A stretch of 64,000 nt of DNA from Gammaproteobacteria bacterium (lineage in GTDB: Bacteria; Pseudomonadota; Gammaproteobacteria; Steroidobacterales; Woeseiaceae). Every line of letters starts with the position of its first letter. Position 1 is the first letter of the stretch. Positions 54,101 through 64,000 of this stretch are shown here, piece by piece. The notes under the pieces are model-generated. The model was not told the DNA's origin. It did not search any database and saw only the letters and a list, made by a program, of their open reading frames with translations. The stretch spans positions 1 to 64,000 of the forward strand of contig JAOUGX010000011.1 in the NCBI GenBank assembly GCA_029865385.1, in the 5' to 3' direction. A program made the translations under genes and the position numbers.

Positions 54101-54475
54101 CAGACCGCGTTCTTCAACTTCGTCAATTCCAGCGGTCTGTCCGAATATGCAGGCAGTATTGCGCCTCGCAACGTGTTCAACAGCAGCTGGTGGACCAAGT
54201 TCGACCTGAGAATCGAACAGGAACTGCCGGGCTTCGGCGAAGACCATCACTTCGCCGGCTTCTTGCTGATCGAAAACCTCGGCAACCTGCTGAACGATGA
54301 CTGGGGCGTTCACCGCGAAGTGACCTTCCCGCGTGCTGAAGGTGTGGTCGGTCTGGGCGGCGTCTCGCCGACAGGGCAGCTGCTCTACAACTCGTTCACG
54401 CAGCCTGGTGGCGAGGGGCGATCGCAGGACGCATCACTTTGGGAGATTCGTTTCGGAATCCGATACGATTTCTAG
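51122..54475 (+). CDS. Oar-like TonB-dependent receptor with N-terminal carboxypeptidase-regulatory domain
   Basis: From the ATG at 51122 this is 1117 residues. The signal peptide (FFATLALLALSVAGFAQ) precedes a carboxypeptidase-regulatory-like beta-sandwich (about 30-115; VRGTISGPDGAPAAGATVTVVDLRTG) and the VEEIVVTATAI box. A plug (FNAVTKSGTNEFHGSVFFDYTD) and a large barrel ending in GIRYDF follow. This architecture matches Oar/adventurous-motility-type receptors, which import or secrete large or unknown substrates. Asn/Asp-rich loops fit extracellular exposure. An intrinsic terminator follows at once. Confidence 0.92.
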   Translation: MNNNSKPARPSHRSFGHAFFATLALLALSVAGFAQETTSAVRGTISGPDGAPAAGATVTVVDLRTGTRRSAVTSSSGQFSVSGLRVGGPYNVEIQSSQYAGQTVTDVYLGLGDTFTFDLALAADSVEEIVVTATAIKSAQVALGPANTFDIQTLQEAPAINRDLADVVRLDPRVYVDEADVNGLQCAGASSRFNSLTVDGVKMNDNFGLNRSGYPTERMPFPYDAIEQVSVELAPFDVQYGGFTACNFNAVTKSGTNEFHGSVFFDYTDDSLSGDTLEGDPIDLGVFDEKRYGFSIGGPIISDKLFFFAAYEKLEGANTYSRGPAGTAVGAPVAGTSVAQANEIARIARELYGYEPGAFETALPVEDEKYLIKLDWEINDQHRAALTHNWNDGFNISESDSSSGQLEFSNHRYERGAELTATALQLFSNWNDSFSTEVRVSKGKLDNRQIPRGGVDFGEVQVLTFNDDDNDGVFSSATVYLGADDSRHANKLNYDVVNYKIAGSYSLDDHVITGGWERDEFSVFNLFIQEAELEIRFNNSCNDANPNGCIHAFEAGTPERIIYENAAPSNVKEDAGANFGYEINSLYVQDEFPIADGNVTVVAGVRYDWYTSSDVPTANPLFEQRYGFSNSKNFDGEGLIQPRLGINWDVNDRLAVHGGAGLYSGGNPNVWLSNNYSNNGITQVEVSDRNLDNANPCGPMIRLPNGDPDPNAAPCPLTLFNIPTSGAGRPIYDIPQNLIDAVANGTADSGVNAIDPNFKIPSQWKFNVGMNWELDLGFMGDGYALAADYIYTKSQDSAITLDAALAQVGTAADGRPLYRAVDFLDPDCATDPGNSAVCPSRFQQDLILANVSGSDADANVFSVSVAKSHEDIGIDWSLAYAYTDSTDVSPMTSSTAGSNFGNVALSDPNNPSRADSNYVIPHRFTGRFSFRKDFFGDNTTRFTLYGSRNQGIPYSYVYSTGNAFGDSSFSQRHLLYVPTGPSDPNVVFGGGFDQTAFFNFVNSSGLSEYAGSIAPRNVFNSSWWTKFDLRIEQELPGFGEDHHFAGFLLIENLGNLLNDDWGVHREVTFPRAEGVVGLGGVSPTGQLLYNSFTQPGGEGRSQDASLWEIRFGIRYDF

Positions 54476-54489
54476 CAGTCGGCAAGCAA

Positions 54490-54520
54490 GAAAAAGGCGA
54501 CCGAAAGGTCGCCTTTTTCT
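54490..54520. terminator. intrinsic terminator of the Oar-like receptor gene
   Basis: AGAAAAAGGCGACC, loop GAAA and GGTCGCCTTTTTCT form a perfect 12-bp stem with a T-run, 15 bp after the stop codon. Confidence 0.9.
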
Positions 54521-54584
54521 TGGTCGCGCTAAAGATCAATCCGCACCCAACAGTCGCACGCATTCAGAATCGTGGGTTGATTGG

Positions 54585-54875
54585 GTCGCCTGCGATGCAG
54601 GCTCCTACAATGGTTCTATTGCATTTGTAGGAGCCTGCATCGCAGGCGACAACAGTCGTTCTATTGCATTCGTGGGAGCCTGCATCGCAGGCGACAACAG
54701 TCGTTCTGTTGCATTTGTACGTGCCTGCATCGCAGGCGACAACAGTCGTTCTGTTGCATTTGTACGTGCCTGCATCGCAGGCGACAACAGTCGTTCTATC
54801 GCATTTGTAGGAGCCTGCATCGCAGGCGACAACAGTCATTCTATTGCATTCGTGGGAGCCTGCATCGCAGGCGAC
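54585..54875. repeat. REP-like array: one inverted unit plus six direct units of 45-bp period
   Basis: An inverted unit (GTCGCCTGCGATGCAGGCTC) at 54585 is followed by six direct units starting at 54627, 54672, 54717, 54762, 54807 and 54852. Each has palindrome AGCCTGCATCGCAGGC or GTGCCTGCATCGCAGGC plus a 21-bp spacer such as AACAGTCGTTCTATTGCATTT. Two units carry ACGT in place of AGGA at the left arm, breaking the outer pairs. The period is a multiple of three, so all frames stay open and give spurious repeat peptides. The array fills most of the 428-bp gap between convergent genes. Confidence 0.93.
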
Positions 54876-54903
54876 AACAGGGCCCTTGCACCGAAAGCGA
54901 CGC

Positions 54904-56499
54904 TCAATTGAAGCAGACCGCCTCGCCCGTTTGCAGGAACGCAATTCGGCGATTGTCAGGATCGATGTCTGCGCCGACCTTCTCGCCGTTCGCCTGTGCA
55001 TTCAGAATGGCGTCAAGAACCAGGTACTGCAGTTCCGATCCGGGTCTCGATACATTCCGTGCTTTCGAAAAATCGTAGCCGTCGCCGCCCCTGTAGATGT
55101 AATCCGGTGCAATGAGCAGATAATCGCGGCCCGGCTCGATCGCCGACCACCCGTTGCCGCCAGGAATCAGCAACTGCACGATGCGGCTGCCGCTGGCGCG
55201 GTTCCGATCGACGCACACGCGAAAACCGGAGATCTGCGGGAAATACCCCTTGCTCGGACCCACACCTCGAAACCCTGCCTCCAGCAACTTCCTGAAATCT
55301 CCGCCGTTAATCGTCATGTAACGCAGGTACGAGGAAAAGCCGAAGGTCCTGCCAATATCTTCAAAGGTAATATCGCCGGCAACGTAGTCATCGAGCCGCA
55401 GTGTGCCGCTGTTGACGAACGCCAGGTCTGCGCGGGGATTGCCGAACGCGCCACGCATCTGGTCGACTATGAAGTTTCCCAGGTTGCTCTCGCCGTTGCG
55501 GATAGCGACTTCGCGTCCGTCCAGCGACACTGCAGCCTCGCCGATCTTGCTTGGCAGGAAAGGCGCGAGCTCGAGTAGCTTTGCGCGCCAGCGATCGGCG
55601 ATGGCCTGGTATGCCGGATCCGAAGGAATCGACTCGTCGATGCTTATAACCCTGGTCGCTACCCGCGGCAATTCATCGTTGTTTTCGAAATACACATCGA
55701 CTTGCCAGATCGTTCGTGCATTTGATGCGCCCTTCATGATTATCGCCGAAGTAGCGCTGCCTTCGTCGAACTCCGGCTCGTGCTCGTGCCCGCCCAGCAT
55801 GAACAGGAACTTCGGATGATCCTTTCTGAGTTTTGCTAGTTCACGATCGTCCTCCAGAAGCAGGTGCGTCAATCCGAAGATATAGTCGACACCCTGCTCC
55901 TCGAGTGCCGAAATCAGCTTTTCGGCACCTGCAACATGCTTCTGGTCAATCTCCGCATAGTCGCGGCTGTTGCCGCCCTCGTCCTCGGTCATCGTCAGTG
56001 CAAATACGCCGATCCGCCGATCGCCAACCTGCATAATGACATTCTTCTGGAATGCAGCATCGACTTCCGCATCACCGGTTTTGAAAACCACGTTATCAGC
56101 CAGCCAGTCGAAACGCGATTGCCTGACGGCATTAATCAGCGAGTCCGGCGTTCGCGGATCGAATTCGTGATTCCCAGGCACCACCAGCATGGGCGCAAGG
56201 TCATCGAGAAAATTCAGCGCTTCGATCATCTGCTCGCCGTCCCACAGCTGGCTCTCAAGAGACGGATACAGAAAGTCGCCACCGTGCGTGATGCGTACTT
56301 CCCTGCCGTCGCTCTTTAGCTGTCGTATTATGCTTGCCACTCTGCCAAAGCCACCCCGTGTTCCGTCCTCGACGGCGTCGATACGATAGGTGTCATTCAG
56401 GTGGATCAGCGAAAGATCCGGAACCTCGACTTTGTCGGCCGTATCACAGGCAACGACAGCCGCGAGGACCAGGCTCAAAATCAAAACGAATCTGCTCAT
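54904..56499 (-). CDS. 5'-nucleotidase-family metallophosphatase lipoprotein
   Basis: This 531-residue protein has a lipoprotein signal with lipobox VVAC (Cys18). An N-terminal metallophosphoesterase domain carries LIHLNDTYRI, THGGDFLYPS, VVPGNHEFDPR, LTHLLLEDD and MLGGHEHEPE. A C-terminal 5'-nucleotidase substrate domain (about 320-510) includes ESNLGNFIVDQMR and FVNSGTLRLDD. The first motif is D-x-Tyr (Asp36, Tyr38) rather than the usual D-x-His, so one metal ligand differs. It should dephosphorylate nucleotides in the periplasm or at the cell surface. Substrate is not certain. Confidence 0.88.
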   Translation of the reverse strand: MSRFVLILSLVLAAVVACDTADKVEVPDLSLIHLNDTYRIDAVEDGTRGGFGRVASIIRQLKSDGREVRITHGGDFLYPSLESQLWDGEQMIEALNFLDDLAPMLVVPGNHEFDPRTPDSLINAVRQSRFDWLADNVVFKTGDAEVDAAFQKNVIMQVGDRRIGVFALTMTEDEGGNSRDYAEIDQKHVAGAEKLISALEEQGVDYIFGLTHLLLEDDRELAKLRKDHPKFLFMLGGHEHEPEFDEGSATSAIIMKGASNARTIWQVDVYFENNDELPRVATRVISIDESIPSDPAYQAIADRWRAKLLELAPFLPSKIGEAAVSLDGREVAIRNGESNLGNFIVDQMRGAFGNPRADLAFVNSGTLRLDDYVAGDITFEDIGRTFGFSSYLRYMTINGGDFRKLLEAGFRGVGPSKGYFPQISGFRVCVDRNRASGSRIVQLLIPGGNGWSAIEPGRDYLLIAPDYIYRGGDGYDFSKARNVSRPGSELQYLVLDAILNAQANGEKVGADIDPDNRRIAFLQTGEAVCFN

Positions 56500-56631
56500 A
56501 TCTCATATCCGAAAATCAGGCGGACAGTGGCTAAAATCGACCCCTACGTGCTAATCTGAGTCGCCTAAAATCCTTTGAAAACCAGATAGCTGCAGTATCT
56601 GCAGCAGGCACGACGGGCCGCGGGGAAGAGT

Positions 56632-57438
56632 ATGCCATCAGGGCGATTCAATCTGTTCTATTTGCTCGCGATAATTTCTGCGAGCTGTCCGTCCTGTGTC
56701 TATTCAGAATCCGGGAGTGAATCGCACGGAGGCATCCAGTGGGTACTGACGGCTGCCGAGTTCGATGCGCTTTGCCTGCAGGCATATAAAACCGCCAGCG
56801 ACTTTCTCGAACCCGCGCTGAGCGACAGGACCTGGAGCGCGCTTCCGGGCCAGACAGATGCCGGCGACCTGCCTGCCGCGATTATTCTCGATGTCGACGA
56901 GACCCTGGTGAGCAATGCCGCATTCCAGGCAAGCTATGAACATCCTTTCACCAACAGCAAGCTGGACGACTGGAACGATGCCGGCGTCGCGAAAGCCATT
57001 CCCGGCGCTGTCGCTTTCACAAAACTTGCAAGGGAGTCCGGCGTCGAACTGTTCTTCGTGACCAACCGGCCCTGCGAAAAAAAACCCGGTATTGACAATC
57101 CCTGCCCGCAACAGGACGTCACCGTACGCGATCTGAACGAAGCCGGCATCGTCGCTGATGCCGAACACGTCATGATGGCGAACGAGAGGCGGGAGTGGGA
57201 CCGGGAGAAAGTGGTGCGGCGCAATCTAATCGCGCAGAGCCACAGGGTGATCATGCTGATCGGCGATGATCTCAGCGACTTCATTGCCTGTACGCGCAGC
57301 AGCCCGCGCGCTCCCTGCACAGACAGGGCCACGATCGAAAGCCGTGATGACATGACTTACGAGCACCAGCACTACTGGGGAGCGGGATGGTTTATCCTGC
57401 CGAATCCAATGCACGGCTCCTGGACTACAGTTAAGTAG
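56632..57438 (+). CDS. HAD-family class B/C acid phosphatase, e(P4)-type 5'-nucleotidase
   Basis: This 268-residue exported protein has an N-terminal hydrophobic signal with cysteines at 19 and 22 that may form a lipobox. The HAD subfamily IIIB core carries ILDVDETLVSN (Asp87 nucleophile, Asp89), FFVTNRPCEKK (motif 2) and IMLIGDDLSDF (motif 4), with a late GWFILPNPMHGSW typical of the e(P4) family. Such enzymes dephosphorylate nucleoside monophosphates, including NMN, outside the cytoplasm. It lies 27 bp before the pyrimidine operon and may supply it with nucleosides. Confidence 0.88.
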   Translation: MPSGRFNLFYLLAIISASCPSCVYSESGSESHGGIQWVLTAAEFDALCLQAYKTASDFLEPALSDRTWSALPGQTDAGDLPAAIILDVDETLVSNAAFQASYEHPFTNSKLDDWNDAGVAKAIPGAVAFTKLARESGVELFFVTNRPCEKKPGIDNPCPQQDVTVRDLNEAGIVADAEHVMMANERREWDREKVVRRNLIAQSHRVIMLIGDDLSDFIACTRSSPRAPCTDRATIESRDDMTYEHQHYWGAGWFILPNPMHGSWTTVK

Positions 57439-57465
57439 CCAATCCATTCCCAAGCGAGGTTCGCG

Positions 57466-58338
57466 ATGGCCAAATTGAAATGCGGTTTGATCCAGATGGC
57501 GTTCAAGGGCGATACCAACGCCAGCCCGGAAAAGATCCGCGACGTCATGATCGACGCACACATTCCTTATATCGAGGAAGCCGGAAAAAAGGGCGTGCAG
57601 GTCCTGTGTTTCCAGGAGGTGTTCACGCAGCCATATTTCTGCCCGAGCCAGGACCGCAAGTGGTATGCCGCGGCGGAGCCCATTCCCGACGGCCACACGA
57701 CACGGCTGATGCAGGAATATGCGAAGAAATACAAGATGGTCATCGTGGTCCCGATCTACGAGGAGGATATGCCCGGCGTGTACTACAACACGGCCGCGGT
57801 CATCGATGCGGACGGCACCTACCTCGGAAAATACCGGAAGACGCATATCCCGCAAGTCGATCCGGGTTTCTACGAAAAGTTTTTCTTCAAGCCGGGCGAT
57901 CTCGGCTACCCGGTATTCGAGACAGCGTACGTAAAGCTCGGCGTGTACATCTGTTATGACCGCCATTTCCCCGAAGGCTGGCGTGCCCTCGCGTTGCACG
58001 GAGCCGAGTACATCGTCAATCCTTCCGCGACAGTGGCGGGCCTGAGCAAATACCTGTGGGAGCTCGAACAACCGGCGTCCGCGGCCGCAAACGGCGTCTT
58101 CATCGGCGCCATCAACCGCGTCGGCAAGGAAGAACCCTGGGCAAAGAAAATGGGCGAATTTTACGGTTCCAGTTACATCGTCAATCCGCGCGGCGCGATC
58201 GAGGCTCAGGCCAGCTATGACAAAGACGAGCTGCTGATTCACGAGATCGACCTCGACATGATTCGCGAAGTGCGCAATACCTGGCAATTCTTCCGCGACC
58301 GGCGGCCGGAACTGTACGAGCCTCTGGTGGACTTCTGA
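57466..58338 (+). CDS. beta-ureidopropionase (N-carbamoyl-beta-alanine amidohydrolase), nitrilase fold
   Basis: This 290-residue protein has the nitrilase triad Glu51 (CFQEVF), Lys125 (YRKTHIP) and Cys163 (YICYDRHFPE). The family segment FFKPGDLGYPVF and the operon context (dihydropyrimidinase, PreT, PreA) support action on N-carbamoyl-beta-alanine or its methyl analogue, releasing beta-alanine, CO2 and ammonia. N-carbamoylputrescine amidase is the nearest alternative by fold, but context argues against it. It is the first gene of the reductive pyrimidine operon. Confidence 0.9.
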   Translation: MAKLKCGLIQMAFKGDTNASPEKIRDVMIDAHIPYIEEAGKKGVQVLCFQEVFTQPYFCPSQDRKWYAAAEPIPDGHTTRLMQEYAKKYKMVIVVPIYEEDMPGVYYNTAAVIDADGTYLGKYRKTHIPQVDPGFYEKFFFKPGDLGYPVFETAYVKLGVYICYDRHFPEGWRALALHGAEYIVNPSATVAGLSKYLWELEQPASAAANGVFIGAINRVGKEEPWAKKMGEFYGSSYIVNPRGAIEAQASYDKDELLIHEIDLDMIREVRNTWQFFRDRRPELYEPLVDF

Positions 58339-58346
58339 GCCTGACG

Positions 58347-61244
<2,898 letters not shown>

Positions 61245-61245
<1 letters not shown>

Positions 61246-62603
61246 TGCCGGCTGGCAAGTCAAACCGCCCCGACATTCGGGCCCGGCGACTGCCGGACAA
61301 CGAGATCGAGGACAATTTCGGCGACATGCATCCGCCGCTCTCGCGATCCGAAGCGTTGATCGAGGCCGATCGTTGCTACTTCTGTTACGACGCACCGTGC
61401 ACGACTGCCTGCCCGACCGGCATCGACATTCCCGGCTTCATTCAGAAGATTCGCAGCGACAATATCAAAGGTTCGGCCCGGACGATTCTCCAGGAGAACA
61501 TCATGGGTGGCATGTGTGCCCGTGTTTGTCCAACCGAAGTGCTTTGCGAGGAAGCCTGCGTGCGCAATGCGCACGAGGAGAAACCGGTTCGAATCGGTCT
61601 GTTGCAGCGCTACGCAACAGACCCTGTCTACAAGGAGGACATCAGGCTTTTTCACCGCGGCCCGGAAAGCGGCAAGAAGGTGGCTGTCGTCGGCGCCGGA
61701 CCTGCCGGTCTTTCCTGTGCGCACCGATTGTCTGTGCTGGGCCACAGCGTGGTCGTATTCGATCGAAATTCGAAGCCCGGTGGCCTGAACGAGTACGGAA
61801 TCGCCGCTTACAAAACGGTGCATGACTTCGCGCAGCGCGAGGCGCAGTGGATTCTCGACATAGGCGGCATAGAGCTGCGTAACGATTCGGTGCTCGGCGA
61901 GGATGTCACACTGGCATCGCTGATAGACGACTTCGATGCCGTTTTTCTCGGCATCGGGCTTGGCGACGTGAACCGGCTGGGCATCGACAACGAAGACATA
62001 GAAGGCGTGATCGACGCTGTCGACTACATCGCGAAGTTGCGCCAGGCGCGCGATAAAGGGAGCCTTCCGGTGGCCCGGCGCATCGTCGTCATCGGTGGCG
62101 GAATGACCGCCATCGACATCGCGGTACAGAGCAAGCGGCTCGGCGCCGAGATCGTCGACATCGTATACCGGAGGGGGCCAGGGCAAATGGGCGCGAGTGG
62201 TTACGAACAGGGATTCGCGCAGACCAGCGGCGTGACGATCCGGCACTGGGCAAGGCCCGTGCGAATTCTCGGGGAAAAGTTCGTCACGGGTGTCGAATTC
62301 GAGCGCACGATGCTCGACGACAATGGCAAGCTCATTGGCACCGGGGAAAAGTCGACGATAGAAGCCGATGTCGTGTTCAGGGCTGTTGGCCAGCTACTGG
62401 GAAGCGACCTGCCGGAATCGGCGGCAGCCTCACTGAAAATGCACAATGGCAAACTGTCGGTCAGCGGCGATCGCAAGACGTCCATCGACGGCGTGTGGGC
62501 TGGCGGTGACTGTGTCGCCGGTGGTGATGACCTGACGGTAACTGCAGTGCAGGACGGCAAAGTCGCCGCGCACTCCATCGACCGATACCTGCGGGGTGAA
62601 TGA
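61245..62603 (+). CDS. preT: NAD-dependent dihydropyrimidine dehydrogenase subunit PreT
   Basis: From the ATG at 61245 this is 452 residues. The N-terminal domain binds two [4Fe-4S] clusters (CYFCYDAPCTTACPTG and CARVCPTEVLCEEAC). The rest is a glutamate-synthase-small-subunit-like flavoprotein with an FAD site VAVVGAGPAGLSCAHRL and an NAD(H) site IVVIGGGMTAIDIA. PreT passes electrons between NAD(H) and PreA, which reduces uracil or thymine. It overlaps preA by 4 bp, fitting the PreT-PreA heteromer. Confidence 0.95.
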
Positions 62604-63907
62604 ACATGGCTGACCTGAGCAGCGAATTCCTCGGCATCCGTTCGCCGAATCCGTTCTGGCTCGCCTCGGCGCCGCCGACCGACAAGGCTTATAACGTCAA
62701 TCGTGCCTTTGAAGCCGGCTGGGGCGGCGCCGTGTGGAAGACCCTTGGCGAAGATCCGCCCATCGTCAATGTGAGTGGGCCACGTTACGGCGCCATTCAC
62801 AGCAACGAGCGCCGCGTCATCGGTTTCAACAACATCGAACTCATCACAGACCGGCCGCTGAAGGTCAACCTGGACGAGATTCGTACCATCAAGAAGGACT
62901 GGCCCGATCGTGCGCTGCTCGTCTCGGTCATGCTGCCGATGAACGAGGCCGTCTGGAAGAAGTACGTACCGATGATCGAAGACACCGGCGCAGACGGCAT
63001 TGAACTCAACTTCGGCTGCCCACACGGCATGTCGGAACGCGGCATGGGCGCGGCCGTCGGGCAGGTGCCCGATTACATTCGCATGGCAACCGAGTGGTGC
63101 AGGAAATTCGCGAAAAAGCCCGTCATCGTCAAGCTGACACCGAACGTGACCAACGTATTGCCACCGGCCAAAGCCGCGTGGGAAGGGGGCGCCGATGCAG
63201 TGTCACTGATCAACACGATCAATTCCATCATGCGCGTCAACTACGAAACACTGACCATGTACCCGACCACGGACGGCATGGGTTCGCACGGTGGCTACTG
63301 TGGACCGGCGGTAAAGCCAATCGCATTGCACATGGTTGCCGAAATCGCGCGCAACAGGGAAACGGCGATGATTCCAATCTCGGGAATCGGCGGTATAACG
63401 GACTGGCGGGACGCCGTCGACTTCCTCGCACTCGGCGCGTCCAACGTGCAGGTGTGCACAGCGGCCATGGTGTATGGATTTCGCATCATCGACGACCTGA
63501 CCGCGGGTTTGAGCGATTTCCTCGACCGGAAAAACATGCGGTCTGTATCCGAGCTTGTCGGCAAAGCCGTGCAGAGCGTTACGGACTGGCAGTACCTCAA
63601 TCTAAACTACGTAGAAAAAGCTGTTATAAATCAAGATCTTTGCATTCAATGCGGCCGTTGCCACATCGTCTGTGAAGACGCCTCGCACCAGGCCATTACC
63701 AGCACGGTGAACGGCGAGCGGCATTTCGAGGTGATCGACGCCGAATGCGTCGGCTGCAATCTCTGCGTCAGTGTGTGCCCGGTCGACAACTGCATCACAA
63801 TGGAGCAGATGACGAACGGCGTCGATCCGCGAACCGGCAGAGCGGTAAGCAGCAAGAAAGCGGATTGGACCACCCATCCGAACAACCCGATGCGCAAAGG
63901 AAGCTGA
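62600..63907 (+). CDS. preA: NAD-dependent dihydropyrimidine dehydrogenase subunit PreA
   Basis: This 435-residue protein has an FMN-binding dihydroorotate-dehydrogenase-like barrel (residues about 5-325; SPNPFWLASAPPTDK, LNFGCPHGMSERGMGAAVGQ, KLTPNVTNV, ISGIGGITDWRDAVDFLALGAS). A C-terminal ferredoxin domain holds two [4Fe-4S] motifs (CIQCGRCHIVC; CVGCNLCVSVCPVDNC). It reduces uracil and thymine to the 5,6-dihydro forms. The start at 62600 gives an ATGA overlap with preT; Met3 (62606) is possible. Confidence 0.96.
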   Translation: MNMADLSSEFLGIRSPNPFWLASAPPTDKAYNVNRAFEAGWGGAVWKTLGEDPPIVNVSGPRYGAIHSNERRVIGFNNIELITDRPLKVNLDEIRTIKKDWPDRALLVSVMLPMNEAVWKKYVPMIEDTGADGIELNFGCPHGMSERGMGAAVGQVPDYIRMATEWCRKFAKKPVIVKLTPNVTNVLPPAKAAWEGGADAVSLINTINSIMRVNYETLTMYPTTDGMGSHGGYCGPAVKPIALHMVAEIARNRETAMIPISGIGGITDWRDAVDFLALGASNVQVCTAAMVYGFRIIDDLTAGLSDFLDRKNMRSVSELVGKAVQSVTDWQYLNLNYVEKAVINQDLCIQCGRCHIVCEDASHQAITSTVNGERHFEVIDAECVGCNLCVSVCPVDNCITMEQMTNGVDPRTGRAVSSKKADWTTHPNNPMRKGS

Positions 63908-64000
63908 GTGACGAGGAAGATCGCAAACCAGGACCTGTTGATCGAGGCCGCGCACAAGGTGCGGGACAACGCCCATTCGAGGTATTCCGGCTACCGCGTC
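63908..64000 (+). CDS. cdd: cytidine deaminase (N-terminal fragment, cut by window edge)
   Basis: A GTG immediately after the preA stop opens a frame of 31 codons to the window end. LLIEAAHKVRDNAHSRYSGYRV matches the N-terminal helix and the conserved YSxxxV strand of cytidine deaminases (usual form AYAPYSxFxVGAA). It would deaminate cytidine and deoxycytidine to uridine forms, feeding uracil into the PreTA route. The zinc site is outside the window. The start codon is inferred from adjacency. Confidence 0.8.
   Translation, partial: MTRKIANQDLLIEAAHKVRDNAHSRYSGYRV

Noticed and set aside
54585-54875. CRISPR array
   Set aside because: The spacers are nearly identical to each other and the units are palindromic REP elements; no cas genes are nearby.
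54333-54911. Repeat-rich frame encoding multiple NSRSIAFVGACIAGD units
   Set aside because: It is produced by the 45-bp REP array, whose period is a multiple of three; its start lies inside the Oar-like receptor gene in another frame.

Overview
This 64 kb window is chromosomal DNA of a fairly high-GC Gram-negative bacterium. Dense co-directional genes with ATGA overlaps, TonB-dependent receptors, lipoprotein signals, a GntR/HutC regulator and REP-like palindromes all point to a gammaproteobacterium, probably a free-living marine or sediment heterotroph. A Woeseia-like or Xanthomonadales-related lineage is a guess and was not tested. I see no rRNA, tRNA, prophage, insertion-sequence transposase or CRISPR array.

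The dominant theme is breakdown of nucleic-acid building blocks and histidine. (1) Positions 1-6946 hold a hut locus: hutF-hutC-hutU-hutH-hutG on the minus strand, diverging from hutI across a HutC-type operator. (2) Positions 19955-30686 hold one ten-gene minus-strand run, hiuH-xdhA-xdhB-xdhC-puuD-puuE-uraD-alc-allA-guaD. It encodes every step from guanine or hypoxanthine/xanthine through urate, 5-hydroxyisourate, OHCU, allantoin and allantoate to ureidoglycolate, glyoxylate and urea. (3) Positions 40815-45653 hold deoD-deoC plus two aldehyde dehydrogenase-family genes that look like a split ALDH16, preceded by an SDR gene; an adenosine-kinase-like PfkB gene lies on the other strand. (4) Positions 56632-64000 hold a secreted P4-type nucleotidase, then beta-ureidopropionase, an NCS1 nucleobase transporter, dihydropyrimidinase, PreT, PreA and the start of cytidine deaminase, which together form the reductive pyrimidine route. 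A lipoprotein endonuclease/exonuclease/phosphatase, a 5'-nucleotidase lipoprotein and two TonB-dependent receptors (46288-56499) could supply these pathways from extracellular nucleic acids; that link is inference.

Between these blocks lie: a Bcr/CflA-type efflux gene; a transporter-thiolase-nitroreductase operon; a membrane diguanylate cyclase; a small protein with repeated STQALR motifs; a hydroxylysine-kinase-like phosphotransferase; a DUF1232 protein; and an unusual divergent locus (16887-19994). That locus pairs a phosphoribosyltransferase plus LOG-family nucleotide hydrolase with a paralogous phosphoribosyltransferase plus FHA-domain ATPase. The paralogue has lost the usual catalytic aspartate. 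Further on are a Tat-type subunit 3 / GMC oxidoreductase / lipoprotein RidA operon and a CotH-like kinase / nucleophile-less alpha/beta-hydrolase-like / beta-propeller / DUF4956 group.

Repeats are prominent and of three families: a TATCCGGCCCC palindrome (two loci), a 26-bp tandem array with inverted counterparts (40538-40795), and GCATCGC-type REP palindromes (48656-48803 and a 45-bp-period array at 54585-54875). The best candidate for an undescribed system is the divergent phosphoribosyltransferase/LOG/FHA-ATPase locus; the split ALDH16 and the CotH/DUF4956 group are secondary candidates.
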